Origin: CAVURS01 sp963795385
Lineage (GTDB): Bacteria > Actinomycetota > Actinomycetes > Actinomycetales > CAVURS01
Assembly (NCBI GenBank): GCA_963795385.1
Contig: CAWCHK010000003.1
Location: forward strand, 310,001 to 374,000
Length of the DNA: 64,000 bases
Direction of reading: 5' to 3'
This document shows, piece by piece, positions 29,389-37,556 of this stretch. The stretch's first letter is position 1; every line of letters starts with the position of its first letter. A program made the position numbers and the translations under genes. A model generated the notes under the pieces. That model was not told the DNA's origin, did not search any database, and saw nothing but the letters and a program-made list of their open reading frames with translations.

Positions 29389-29592
29389 ATGGCAGGCCAG
29401 GAGCAGAAGAACCCGCAGAAGCGGGAGGACGAGCCCGACGACGGCCCGGCGCCCGCGACCGCGCCTGAGGCCGCCGCCCGCAAGGAAGCCCTCGACGACG
29501 ACATCGACTCGATGCTCGACGAGATCGACGACGTGCTCGAGACCAACGCCGAGGACTTCGTGAGGGGCTTCGTCCAGAAGGGCGGGGAGTAG
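29389..29592 (+). CDS. pup: Prokaryotic ubiquitin-like protein Pup
   Basis: A 67-residue disordered protein modifier attached by PafA to substrate lysines. The conserved C-terminal half reads DDIDSMLDEIDDVLETNAEDF, then VRGFVQKGGE. The last residue is encoded as Glu (GGG GAG TAG), so the protein is made in the ligation-ready form and needs no Dop deamidation. ATG 29389 has GGAGG 5 bases upstream; an in-frame extension to 29353 lacks support. Confidence 0.96.
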   Translation: MAGQEQKNPQKREDEPDDGPAPATAPEAAARKEALDDDIDSMLDEIDDVLETNAEDFVRGFVQKGGE

Positions 29593-29666
29593 GGGCGAGC
29601 CGCTGGTTCTGCGGTGGGATCCCACCCCGCCGGAGGGTGACCCGGGCCCCGCGTTCGCCGGACGGA

Positions 29667-29672
29667 TAGGGT
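29667..29672 (+). promoter_or_regulatory. -10 box (TAGGGT) for prcBA, leaderless
   Basis: TAGGGT, 6 bases, then GTG 29679. It lies 74 bases after the pup stop. Confidence 0.55.
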
Positions 29673-29678
29673 CGATCT

Positions 29679-30545
29679 GTGACTGGTGAGGGTGTTGAGG
29701 CGGGTCGCCTGCCGCGCGCGTACCTGGCGCCGGGGTCGAGCTCGTTCAGCGAGTTCCTGGCGTCCCATTCGCCGCAACTGCTGCCCTCCCGCAGACCGCT
29801 GCCGCCGGGCGCCGTACCCGAGGCACCTCATGGCACGACGATCGTCACCGCGACGTACGCCGGCGGGGTCGTCATGGCGGGAGACCGGCGGGCCACGATG
29901 GGCAACCTGATCGCCAGCCGGGAGATCGAGAAGGTCTTCGCCGCCGACGAGTACTCCGCCGTCGGCATCGCCGGCTCGGCTGGTCTGGCCGTCGAGCTGG
30001 TCAAGCTGTTCCAGGTCGAGCTCGAGCACTACGAGAAGATCGAGGGCGCCCTGATGTCGTTGGAGGGCAAGGCGAACCGCCTCGCCACGATGATCCGCGG
30101 CAATCTCGGGCTGGCCATGCAGGGCCTGGCCGTCGTCCCGCTCTTCGCCGGCTACGACGCCGACAGCGACCGCGGCCGGATCTTCTCCTACGACGTGACC
30201 GGCGGCTGCTACGAGGAGCGCGACCATCACGGCGTGGGCTCCGGATCGCTGTTCGCCCGCGGCGCGCTCAAGAAGCTCTGGCGACCGGGCCTCGACCCGG
30301 CCGGCGCGGTCCGGGTCGCCCTCGAGGCGCTGTACGACGCCGCCGACGACGACTCGGCCACCGGCGGCCCCGACCTCGGCCGCCGGATCTGGCCGGTCGT
30401 GGCGACGATCGACGGCGACGGCTACCGCCGGGTCGGCGAGGACGAGCTCGCAGCCCTGATCGAGGCACTGGTCGCCCGCCGGGTCGGCAACTCGGGCGGC
30501 AACCCCGACCTCGCGGCCGGCGACGGGACGGGGGCCGGCCGATGA
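29679..30545 (+). CDS. prcB: 20S proteasome beta subunit
   Basis: Catalytic subunit of the 20S core. It has 288 residues with a 52-residue propeptide removed at Gly52-Thr53 (PHG/TTIVTATYAGG), exposing the N-terminal Thr nucleophile. Lys near mature position 33 and GDRRATMGNLIASREIEKVF are typical. The C-terminus is variable and Gly-rich. The stop overlaps the prcA start by 4 bases (ATGA), giving equal synthesis of both ring subunits. Confidence 0.97.
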   Translation: MTGEGVEAGRLPRAYLAPGSSSFSEFLASHSPQLLPSRRPLPPGAVPEAPHGTTIVTATYAGGVVMAGDRRATMGNLIASREIEKVFAADEYSAVGIAGSAGLAVELVKLFQVELEHYEKIEGALMSLEGKANRLATMIRGNLGLAMQGLAVVPLFAGYDADSDRGRIFSYDVTGGCYEERDHHGVGSGSLFARGALKKLWRPGLDPAGAVRVALEALYDAADDDSATGGPDLGRRIWPVVATIDGDGYRRVGEDELAALIEALVARRVGNSGGNPDLAAGDGTGAGR

Positions 30546-31303
30546 GCATGCCGTTCTACGTCTCGCCCGAGCAGCTGATGAAGGACCGGGCCGACTACGC
30601 CCGCAAAGGGATCGCCCGCGGCCGCTCGGTCATCGTGATGTCCTACGACCACGGCATCTGCTTCGTCGCCGAGAACCCGTCGCGCGCGCTGCACAAGGTC
30701 AGCGAGATCTACGACCGGATCGCGTTCGCGGCCGTCGGCAAGTACAACGAGTTCGAGAACCTCCGGGTCGCCGGCGTCCGCTACGCCGACCTGCGCGGCT
30801 ACTCCTACGACCGGAGCGACGTGACCGCCCGCGGTCTGGCCAACGCCTACGCCCAGACGCTGGGCACGATCTTCACCCAGGAGTCCAAGCCCTACGAGGT
30901 CGAGATCGTCGTGGCTGAGGTCGGTCAGGGGCCGGACGACGACCAGATCTACCGGCTGACCTACGACGGCTCGGTCGGCGACGAGCAGGGCTTCGTCGCG
31001 ATGGGCGGCGGCGCCGACCAGATCACCACGGGTCTGGAGGAGCGATGGGAGGCCGGGCAGAGCCTCGGCGACGTGCTCCAGCTCGCCGTCTCCCTGCTGG
31101 CCCAGGACCCGGCCGGTGGCGAGGCCCGCACCCTGGACGCCAGCCAGCTCGAGGTCGCGGTGCTCGACCGGCAGCGTGACCGCCGCCTCTTCCGACGGAT
31201 CACCGGGCCGCTGCTGGAGCGGCTGATCAGCCCCAGCGACCCGACCCACGACGCGCCCGCCGACGACCAGCCCCCGCCGCCCGATCCCGCGATGCCGGCC
31301 TGA
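30542..31303 (+). CDS. prcA: 20S proteasome alpha subunit
   Basis: Outer-ring subunit that gates the proteasome and docks Arc/Mpa. It has 253 residues. The N-terminal gate segment MSMPFYVSPEQLMKDRADYARKG is well conserved, followed by GRSVIVMSYDHGICFVAEN. The last 20 residues are a Pro/Asp-rich tail (DDQPPPPDPAMPA), as in streptomycetes. It forms an operon with prcB; a short direct repeat follows the stop. Confidence 0.97.
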   Translation: MSMPFYVSPEQLMKDRADYARKGIARGRSVIVMSYDHGICFVAENPSRALHKVSEIYDRIAFAAVGKYNEFENLRVAGVRYADLRGYSYDRSDVTARGLANAYAQTLGTIFTQESKPYEVEIVVAEVGQGPDDDQIYRLTYDGSVGDEQGFVAMGGGADQITTGLEERWEAGQSLGDVLQLAVSLLAQDPAGGEARTLDASQLEVAVLDRQRDRRLFRRITGPLLERLISPSDPTHDAPADDQPPPPDPAMPA

Positions 31304-31307
31304 CCAG

Positions 31308-31338
31308 CCGACTGGCTGACTGTCCGACTGGCTGACTG
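31308..31338. repeat. 15-bp direct repeat at convergent junction
   Basis: CCGACTGGCTGACTG occurs at 31308-31322 and 31324-31338, followed by a further partial copy, between the stops of prcA and the epimerase. Confidence 0.75.
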
Positions 31339-31355
31339 GCTGAACGCCGAGGCCG

Positions 31356-32354
31356 TCAGCGGGCGGCCCAGGCCGCCAGCAGCTCCCGCTCCCGCTGCGC
31401 GCTCAGGCCGGCCTTGCGGGTCCGGTCCAGCCCCTGCTCGCGCTCCCACGGCAGGACGTCGGCGAAGGTCTCCGCCAGCGGCCGGGTGGCGAGACCGGTC
31501 CGGTTGACCGCCGCGGTGTCGCGCGAGCTGAAGCCGGCCCACTCCGGGTCGTTGATCCAGAGCGCGATCGACTCCGGACCCATGAACTCCTCGACCTTCT
31601 GCGCGGTGAGCCAGTCCGGGTCGACCAGGACGACAGGCCCGGTGTGGCCGGCGACCGACCGAGCCAGCTCGATCACGTCGCCGAACCGCTGGACCGGGCC
31701 GCTGGCGTTGTAGGTCCCGTGCCAGCCCGCCTCCGCGCAGGCCACGATCCACGCGGCGAGGTCGCGGACGTCGATGATCTGCACCGGACCATCGGGCGCG
31801 TCAGGCACCAGCACGGGCTCGGAATCCGTTGCGGCGCGGGCGAACCGGGCCGGCCACGAGCCGCTACGGTCGCTGATGTCGCCCGGCCCTCCGATCAGCC
31901 CGGCCCGGGCGACGAGCAGCCGCGACCTCAGGGCGGTGTCGCAGAGCTCTTCGCAGGCGACCTTCGCCTCGCCGTACTCCTCGCGGCTGGCGACGTCGCC
32001 CTCCAGGGCCGGCAGCAGCCGGGCCTGCTCGTCGTTGCCGGGCACCGACTGGTCGGCGTAGACCGAGCAGGAGGACACGTAGGTCCAGTGACGGGCCCGC
32101 TCGCCGAGCGCGTCGAGGGCCGACCGGACGAAGCCCGGCTGCCAGCTCACGTCGACCACCGCGTCCCAGTCGCGGCCCTTCACCGCGTCATACGCCGCGG
32201 GGTCGGTCCGGTCGGCGACGACGAGCTGCGCGCCGTCCGGCACCCGCCCGGCCTCTCCGCGGGCCAGGCAGGTCACCTCGTGACCGCGCTCCACCGCCGT
32301 CGCGGCGACAATCCCGCCCAGCCACGCCGTGCCACCCAGGATCAGGATCTGCAT
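31356..32354 (-). CDS. NAD-dependent epimerase/dehydratase-family protein
   Basis: A 332-residue extended short-chain dehydrogenase/reductase. The N-terminal nucleotide-binding loop is LILGGTAWLGGIVAATA. The active-site region is atypical: VSSCSVYADQ carries a Tyr, but the usual YxxxK becomes YGEAKVACE near residue 139. The substrate is unknown; it resembles the reductases that follow glycosyl hydrolases or act on UDP-sugars. ATG 32354 has a strong GAGGAG site. It lies 11 bases downstream of the GH15 stop and should be one operon. Confidence 0.85.
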   Translation of the reverse strand: MQILILGGTAWLGGIVAATAVERGHEVTCLARGEAGRVPDGAQLVVADRTDPAAYDAVKGRDWDAVVDVSWQPGFVRSALDALGERARHWTYVSSCSVYADQSVPGNDEQARLLPALEGDVASREEYGEAKVACEELCDTALRSRLLVARAGLIGGPGDISDRSGSWPARFARAATDSEPVLVPDAPDGPVQIIDVRDLAAWIVACAEAGWHGTYNASGPVQRFGDVIELARSVAGHTGPVVLVDPDWLTAQKVEEFMGPESIALWINDPEWAGFSSRDTAAVNRTGLATRPLAETFADVLPWEREQGLDRTRKAGLSAQRERELLAAWAAR

Positions 32355-32365
32355 GATTCGCTCCT

Positions 32366-34342
32366 CTAACCGGCGGCCGGCGCGAACATCGGCTCGCCGG
32401 AGTGCTGCTCGGCCCGGATGACGTGCACGACCGCGTTGATCAGCGCCAGGTGGGTGAAGGCCTGGGGGAAGTTGCCCAGGTGCCGCCCCGTCGTCGTGTC
32501 GATCTCCTCGGCGTAGAGCTGCAGCGGGCTGGCGTAGGAGAGCAGGCGCTCGCACAGCCGACGGGCCCGGACGACCTCGCCGATCTCGACCAGGGCGGAG
32601 ACCAGCCAGAACGAGCAGATCGTGAACGTGCCCTCCTCGCCGGAGAGGCCGTCGTCGGTCTCGTCGGTGACGTAGCGCAGCACCAGGCCGTCCTTGGTCA
32701 GCTCGTCCGCGATGGCCAGGACCGTCGCGCGGACGCGCTCGTCGTCGGCGGGCAGGAAGCGCAGGAGGGGCAGCAGCAGCAGCGAGGCGTCAAGAGCCTC
32801 CGTGCCGTAGTACTGCGTGAAGACCCCGCGCGAGTCGAGCCCGTTGTCCAGGATGTCGGCGTGGATCTCCTCCGCGATGGCCTGCCAGTCGTCGGCCAGG
32901 TCGGGCTGGTCGTAGACCCGGGCGAGCCGGGCCCCACGGTCCAGCGCGACCCAGCAGAACAGCTTCGACGATGTGAAGTGCTGCGGCTCGCCGCGCACCT
33001 CCCAGATGCCCCGGTCCGGCTTCTGCCAGTGGTCGATGGCCTGCTGCACCTGCTCGCGGACCAGGGGCCACAGCTCGCTCGGCAGCTGCTCGCGGCTCTT
33101 GGTGTGCAGGTAGATCGAGTCCAGGAACGCGCCCCACACGTCGTGCTGCTCCTGGTTGTACGCCGCGTTGCCGGTCCGCACGGGCTGGGCACCCTCGTAG
33201 CCGGTCAGGTCGTCCAGCACGGACTCGTCGATCTCACGCTCACCGCCGACGCCGTAGAGCACCTGCAGCGGATGCTGGCCGTTCGGCGCCCGGCAGGCGT
33301 CCGCGACGAAGTAGAAGAAGTCGTTGGCCTCCTGGTCGAAGCCGATCGTGTAGAGGCCCCAGAGGGCGAAGGTCGAGTCGCGCACCCAGGCGTAGCGATA
33401 GTCCCAGTTGCGTTCTCCCTGTGGGGTTTCCGGCAGGCTCGTGGTCGACGCGGCGAGCAGCGCGCCGGTCGGTGCGTAGGTCAGGCCCTTGAGGGTGAGG
33501 GCCGAGCGCTGCAGGAACTCACGCCACGGGTGGTCAGGGAAGCGCCCCTGCGTGATCCACTGCCGCCAGTGCTCGGCCGTGCGCCACATGCGCTCCTCGG
33601 CGTCGGCCCAGGTCTCGGGCAGTGGCAGCACCGACCAGCCGAGGGCCACGAAGGCCGTGTCGCCCTCCTTCATCCGGGTGCGCGCCTGCGCCGACCGCCC
33701 CTCCAGCCCGAGCCGCATGCTGGTCGTCAGCCGCAGGTCGGGCATCTCCTGCGTCCCCGACGAGGGGCGGGACACGGCCGAGCCGTAGCCCTCGCCGTCG
33801 TACGTCCAGCCGGCCTCCTCGCGGCCGTAGTCGAAGGCCGGCTCGCAGGTGAGCGCCAGCTCGACCGTCCCCGACACGCACTTCACGGTGCGGAGCAGCA
33901 CGTGCTCGGCGTCGAAGTCGGTCGGAGTCCGGCGGTGGGTCCGCGACCGCTCGTCGGTGTTGTGCCACGGCCCCATCGTCAGGGCGTCGCGGACGATGAT
34001 CCAGCCGGTCCGGGTCTGCCAGGTCGTCTCGAGCATCAGGCTGCCGGGCAGGTAGCGCCGGGCGGTCGGGACGGCCACGTCGTACGGGCTGAGCCGGAAG
34101 TGGCCGGCGCCCCGGTCGAGGATGGCGCCGAAGACGCTGGGGGAGTCCGGGCGGGGCAGGCACATCCACTCGACGGCGCCGGACGGCGCGATCAGGCAGG
34201 AGCTCTCGCAGTCGGACAGGAACGCGTAGTCCGCGATGGGGGGGAAGGTGCTGTGCGAAGCACGGGGATGGCGGGCCCGGTGGAGTGAGCCCGCCTCGCT
34301 GTGTCCCGTACCGCCGCCTGAGGAGCCCTCGGTGTCCGCCAC
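32366..34342 (-). CDS. Glycoside hydrolase family 15 protein (trehalase/glucoamylase type)
   Basis: A 658-residue enzyme with the (alpha/alpha)6 GH15 catalytic domain. The N-terminal part has FPPIADYAFLSDCESSCLIAPSGAVEWMCLPRPDSPSVFGAILD; the catalytic domain begins at RNWDYRYAWVRDSTFALWGLY, and later GIWEVRGEPQHFTSSKLFCWVALDRG contains the predicted general acid Glu. This architecture and length match mycobacterial GH15 trehalases; glucoamylase is the alternative. There is no signal peptide. GTG 34342 is set by a leaderless box on the minus strand. It sits between prcA and pafA. Confidence 0.9.
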   Translation of the reverse strand: MADTEGSSGGGTGHSEAGSLHRARHPRASHSTFPPIADYAFLSDCESSCLIAPSGAVEWMCLPRPDSPSVFGAILDRGAGHFRLSPYDVAVPTARRYLPGSLMLETTWQTRTGWIIVRDALTMGPWHNTDERSRTHRRTPTDFDAEHVLLRTVKCVSGTVELALTCEPAFDYGREEAGWTYDGEGYGSAVSRPSSGTQEMPDLRLTTSMRLGLEGRSAQARTRMKEGDTAFVALGWSVLPLPETWADAEERMWRTAEHWRQWITQGRFPDHPWREFLQRSALTLKGLTYAPTGALLAASTTSLPETPQGERNWDYRYAWVRDSTFALWGLYTIGFDQEANDFFYFVADACRAPNGQHPLQVLYGVGGEREIDESVLDDLTGYEGAQPVRTGNAAYNQEQHDVWGAFLDSIYLHTKSREQLPSELWPLVREQVQQAIDHWQKPDRGIWEVRGEPQHFTSSKLFCWVALDRGARLARVYDQPDLADDWQAIAEEIHADILDNGLDSRGVFTQYYGTEALDASLLLLPLLRFLPADDERVRATVLAIADELTKDGLVLRYVTDETDDGLSGEEGTFTICSFWLVSALVEIGEVVRARRLCERLLSYASPLQLYAEEIDTTTGRHLGNFPQAFTHLALINAVVHVIRAEQHSGEPMFAPAAG

Positions 34343-34349
34343 GGCCCTG

Positions 34350-34355
34350 AGCCTA
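34350..34355 (-). promoter_or_regulatory. -10 box (TAGGCT) for GH15 operon, leaderless
   Basis: Minus-strand TAGGCT, 7 bases, then GTG 34342. It lies back to back with the pafA box, 14 bases away. Confidence 0.55.
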
Positions 34356-34369
34356 GGACGGGTACGGCG

Positions 34370-34375
34370 TAGGGT
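34370..34375 (+). promoter_or_regulatory. -10 box (TAGGGT) for pafA, leaderless
   Basis: TAGGGT, 6 bases, then ATG 34382. Confidence 0.6.
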
Positions 34376-34381
34376 CATCAC

Positions 34382-35743
34382 ATGCAGCGCCGGATCTTCG
34401 GCATCGAGAACGAGTACGGCGTGACCTGCACCTTCGAGGGTCAGCGCCGGCTCAGCCCTGACGAGGTCGCGCGCTACCTCTTCCGCCGCGTGGTGTCGTG
34501 GGGCCGCTCGAGCAACGTGTTCCTGCGCAACGGCGCCCGCCTCTACCTCGACGTCGGCTCGCACCCGGAGTACGCCACCCCCGAATGCGACGACGTCCGG
34601 CAGCTCGTCGTCCACGACAAGGCGGGGGAGCGGATCCTCGAGGGGCTCGTCGCGGACGCCCAGCGGCGGCTGGGCGAGGAGGGCATCAGCGGCGAGGTCT
34701 ACCTGTTCAAGAACAACACCGACTCCGCTGGCAACTCCTACGGCTGCCACGAGAACTACCTGGTGAGCCGGCACGGTGAGTTCCAGCGCCTGTCCGACGT
34801 CCTGATCCCGTTCCTTGTCACCCGGCAAATGATCTGCGGGGCCGGCAAGGTCCTGCAGACGTCGCGCGGCGCGGTGTTCTGCGTCAGCCAGCGCGCCGAC
34901 CACATCTGGGAGGGCGTCTCCAGCGCGACGACCCGCTCGCGGCCGATCATCAACACCCGCGACGAGCCGCACGCGGACGCCGAGCACTACCGGCGGCTGC
35001 ACGTCATCGTCGGCGACTCCAACATGAGCGAGACCACGACGATGCTCAAGGTCGGCGCCACCGACCTGGTGCTGCGCATGGTGGAGTCGGGCCAGGTGCT
35101 GCGCGACCTCACGCTGGAGAACCCGATCCGGGCGATCCGCGAGATCAGCCACGACGTCACCGGTCGGCGTACGGTCAAGCTGGCGAACGGCCGCGAGCTG
35201 TCGGCCCTGGAGATCCAGACCGAGTACTACGAGCGGGCCCGGGACTTCGCCGACCGCAACGACCTGTCGTCGCCGGTGCACAAGGCGGTCCTCGAGCTCT
35301 GGGAGCGGACCCTGCGGGCCATCGGGTCCGGGGACCTGACGCTGGTCGACCGGGAGATCGACTGGGTGATCAAGCACCGGCTGATCGACCGGTACCGGGC
35401 CAAGCACGGTCTCGAGCTGTCCAGCCCGCGGGTCGCCCAGATCGACCTGGCGTACCACGACATCCACCGGCGCCGCGGGCTCTACTACCTGATGCAGAAC
35501 CGCGGCCAGATCGAGCGGGTGACCTCGGACGTCGAGATCTTCGAGGCCAAGTCGGTGCCGCCGCAGACCACCCGGGCCAAGCTGCGCGGCGAGTTCGTCC
35601 GCCGGGCCCAGGAGCGCCGCCGTGACTTCACGGTCGACTGGGTCCACCTGAAGCTGAACGACCAGGCCCAGCGCACCGTCCTCTGCAAGGACCCGTTCGC
35701 CTCCGTCGACGAGCGGGTCGCACGGCTGATCGCCAGCATGTGA
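34382..35743 (+). CDS. pafA: Pup-protein ligase
   Basis: Phosphorylates the C-terminal Glu of Pup with ATP and couples it to substrate lysines. It has 453 residues, the family's usual length. ATP-binding IFGIENEYG has Glu9 and Glu11; the catalytic Asp57 is in LYLDVGSHPEYATPEC. Shared blocks with Dop are KNNTDSAGNSYGCHENYL and RPIINTRDEPHA. It lacks the Dop loop. The C-terminal domain that binds Pup (DFTVDWVHLKLNDQAQRTVLCKDPF) is intact. Confidence 0.97.
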   Translation: MQRRIFGIENEYGVTCTFEGQRRLSPDEVARYLFRRVVSWGRSSNVFLRNGARLYLDVGSHPEYATPECDDVRQLVVHDKAGERILEGLVADAQRRLGEEGISGEVYLFKNNTDSAGNSYGCHENYLVSRHGEFQRLSDVLIPFLVTRQMICGAGKVLQTSRGAVFCVSQRADHIWEGVSSATTRSRPIINTRDEPHADAEHYRRLHVIVGDSNMSETTTMLKVGATDLVLRMVESGQVLRDLTLENPIRAIREISHDVTGRRTVKLANGRELSALEIQTEYYERARDFADRNDLSSPVHKAVLELWERTLRAIGSGDLTLVDREIDWVIKHRLIDRYRAKHGLELSSPRVAQIDLAYHDIHRRRGLYYLMQNRGQIERVTSDVEIFEAKSVPPQTTRAKLRGEFVRRAQERRRDFTVDWVHLKLNDQAQRTVLCKDPFASVDERVARLIASM

Positions 35744-35801
35744 TCGCCGGCGGCCGGTGATGGGCAGGACGGGCGTCCAGGCGGCATCCAGGGTCGGCGG
35801 T

Positions 35802-35807
35802 TAGCCT
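35802..35807 (+). promoter_or_regulatory. -10 box (TAGCCT) for FKBP lipoprotein, with leader
   Basis: TAGCCT 50 bases upstream of GTG 35857. The leader of about 43 nt holds GAAGG 7 bases before the start. Confidence 0.4.
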
Positions 35808-35856
35808 GGTCAGTCTCTCCACCCGATTCCCGACGTCCCCCACCGAAGGCTGTGTT

Positions 35857-36816
35857 GTGCGCGCGTTCCGGCTGTCCCTGCTCCTCCTGCTGCCCGTCGT
35901 CCTGATCGCGGGGTGTGCCGGCTCGTCGTCCGGCGGCAAGCCCGACCCGAGCGCCTCGTCCTCGGCGGCCTCCCTCTCGGCGGTGACGGTGACCGGCCAG
36001 TCCGGCGCGGCGCCCACGGTGAAGCTGGCCCAGACGCCGTTCAAGGTCACCAGCACCGTGCACAAGGTGCTCACTGCGGGCACGGGGGCGACCGTGGCCA
36101 AGGGCCAGAAGGTCCAGGTCGACTATCTCCTGGTCGACGGGCGGGACGGCAAGGAGAAGGACACGACCTTCGGCAAGACCCCGCAGGTGTTCACGGCCGA
36201 CCCGGCCCAGCTGCTGCCCGGCCTGGCCAACGGCCTGCTGGACGAGAAGATCGGCAGTCGTGTGCTGCTGGCCATCCCGCCGAAGGACGCCTTCGGTACG
36301 ACGGGCAACACCCAGCTCGGCGTACAGAAGGACGACACGCTGCTGTTCGTGCTCGACCTCAAGTCGGCCACGACCCCGCTGACCAAGCCCAGCGGCGCGG
36401 CGGTCACCCCGAAGTCCGGGCTGCCGACCGTCAAGCCGGACGCCAAGGGCGTCCCGGCGGTGACGCTGCCCAAGGGCGCCGCGCCGACCAAGCTGGTCGT
36501 GCAGCCGCTGATCAAGGGCACCGGCCCGGTGGTCAAGTCCGGGCAGGACCTGGTGGTCAACTACGTCGGGGTCATCTGGCCGGGCGGCAAGGTCTTCGAC
36601 AGCTCGTACGCCAAGGGGCAGACCTCCGAGCTGAACATCGGCGTCGGCCAGGTGATCAAGGGCTGGGACCAGGGTCTCGTCGGGCAGCCGGTCGGGAGCC
36701 GGGTGATGCTGGTGATCCCGCCGGACCTCGGCTACGGCTCCGCCGGCAACACGCAGGGCGGGATCAAGGGCAGCGACACGCTGGTCTTCGTCATCGACCT
36801 GCTCGCCGCCATCTAA
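35857..36816 (+). CDS. Tandem-FKBP lipoprotein peptidyl-prolyl isomerase
   Basis: A 319-residue exported protein with a lipoprotein signal peptide, RAFRLSLLLLLPVVLIAGC, the lipobox Cys being residue 20. Two FKBP-type domains follow: a divergent one at about 60-165 and a canonical one at about 205-319 with VNYVGVIWPGGKVFDSSYAKGQ and VIKGWDQGLVGQPVGSRVMLVIPPDLGYG. It is predicted to fold proteins outside the membrane. It stands beside pafA as in streptomycetes (from memory). Confidence 0.92.
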   Translation: MRAFRLSLLLLLPVVLIAGCAGSSSGGKPDPSASSSAASLSAVTVTGQSGAAPTVKLAQTPFKVTSTVHKVLTAGTGATVAKGQKVQVDYLLVDGRDGKEKDTTFGKTPQVFTADPAQLLPGLANGLLDEKIGSRVLLAIPPKDAFGTTGNTQLGVQKDDTLLFVLDLKSATTPLTKPSGAAVTPKSGLPTVKPDAKGVPAVTLPKGAAPTKLVVQPLIKGTGPVVKSGQDLVVNYVGVIWPGGKVFDSSYAKGQTSELNIGVGQVIKGWDQGLVGQPVGSRVMLVIPPDLGYGSAGNTQGGIKGSDTLVFVIDLLAAI

Positions 36817-36900
36817 GGTCGACCGCCAGGACGTCCGTCGGACCCGCTCCCCGGGTCCGCGCAAGACCGCCCGCATCCACAGCTCTCGAGAGGACCGAGC

Positions 36901-37281
36901 ATGGCCCTGGACCGCAGCAAGCCGGAGATCGACTTCCCGGGCGACGAGCCGCCCCAGGACCTGGTGATCGTCGACGAGATCGTCGGCGACGGGCCCGAGG
37001 CCGTGGCCGGGGCGACCGTCGTGACGCACTACGTCGGCGTCGCCCACTCCACCGGCGAGGAGTTCGACGCCTCGTGGAACCGCGGCGAGCCGCTGGCCTT
37101 CCGGGTCGGAGTCGGCCAGGTCATCAAGGGCTGGGACGACGGGCTGCTGGGCATGAAGGTCGGCGGCCGGCGCAAGCTGACCATCCCGCCGCACCTCGGC
37201 TACGGCGAGCGGGGTGCGGGCAACGCGATCAAGCCCGGCGAGACGCTGATCTTCGTCGTGGACCTGGTGGACGTCCGCTAG
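36901..37281 (+). CDS. FKBP-type peptidyl-prolyl isomerase
   Basis: A 126-residue single-domain FKBP without a signal peptide, so cytoplasmic. VVTHYVGVAHSTGEEFDASWNRGEP and VIKGWDDGLLGMKVGGRRKLTIPPHLGYGERGAGNAIKPGETLIFVVDLV are the full domain, with the aromatic and Tyr/Phe/Asp residues of the drug-binding pocket. GAGAGG lies about 7 bases before ATG 36901. It is co-directional with the lipoprotein FKBP, 84 bases apart. Confidence 0.95.
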   Translation: MALDRSKPEIDFPGDEPPQDLVIVDEIVGDGPEAVAGATVVTHYVGVAHSTGEEFDASWNRGEPLAFRVGVGQVIKGWDDGLLGMKVGGRRKLTIPPHLGYGERGAGNAIKPGETLIFVVDLVDVR

Positions 37282-37324
37282 TCCGCCGTACCCCTCTTGC
37301 TGGCCCCTTGCGCGTTCTTCGAGG

Positions 37325-37363
37325 TCCGGGGTTCGGGGTTCAAGATCCGGGGTTCGGGGTTCA
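37325..37363. repeat. 18-bp direct repeat, two copies
   Basis: TCCGGGGTTCGGGGTTCA at 37325-37342 and 37346-37363, separated by three bases. Each copy itself contains two GGGGTTC units. Confidence 0.8.
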
Positions 37364-37398
37364 GCCCCCTTTGGCCGTCGGTTCCGGGTTCTGGCACC

Positions 37399-37486
37399 TT
37401 TGGCGGTCGAGTCCGGGTATTGATGCCTGATTTGTGGCTTTGCAACCCGGACTCGACCGCCAAACCCGGACTCGACGGCCAAGACC
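37399..37486. repeat. 20-bp perfect inverted repeat plus a third degenerate copy
   Basis: The arm TTTGGCGGTCGAGTCCGGGT (37399-37418) pairs perfectly with 37445-37464 across a 26-nt A/T-rich loop (37419-37444). A third copy of the right arm follows directly at 37463-37486 with a few changes. It lies between the convergent FKBP and DUF3866 genes and could also end transcription. Confidence 0.8.
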
Positions 37487-37512
37487 AGGCGGGGTCCGGG
37501 CAGGCGGGTCTG

Positions 37513-37556
37513 GGGCTCAGAGGGCTCAGGGCTCAGGGCTCAGGGCTCAGGGCTCA
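37513..37556. repeat. 7-bp tandem repeat GGGCTCA
   Basis: Five perfect consecutive copies of GGGCTCA at 37522-37556, with one offset copy at 37513-37519. The repeat directly abuts the 3' end of the DUF3866 gene. Confidence 0.85.

Noticed and set aside
32402..34288. 628-codon frame antisense to GH15
   Set aside because: A shadow of a strongly supported gene; low-complexity sequence without family resemblance.
37325..37556. CRISPR array
   Set aside because: Repeats are short, of three different kinds and lack regular unique spacers; no cas gene is nearby.
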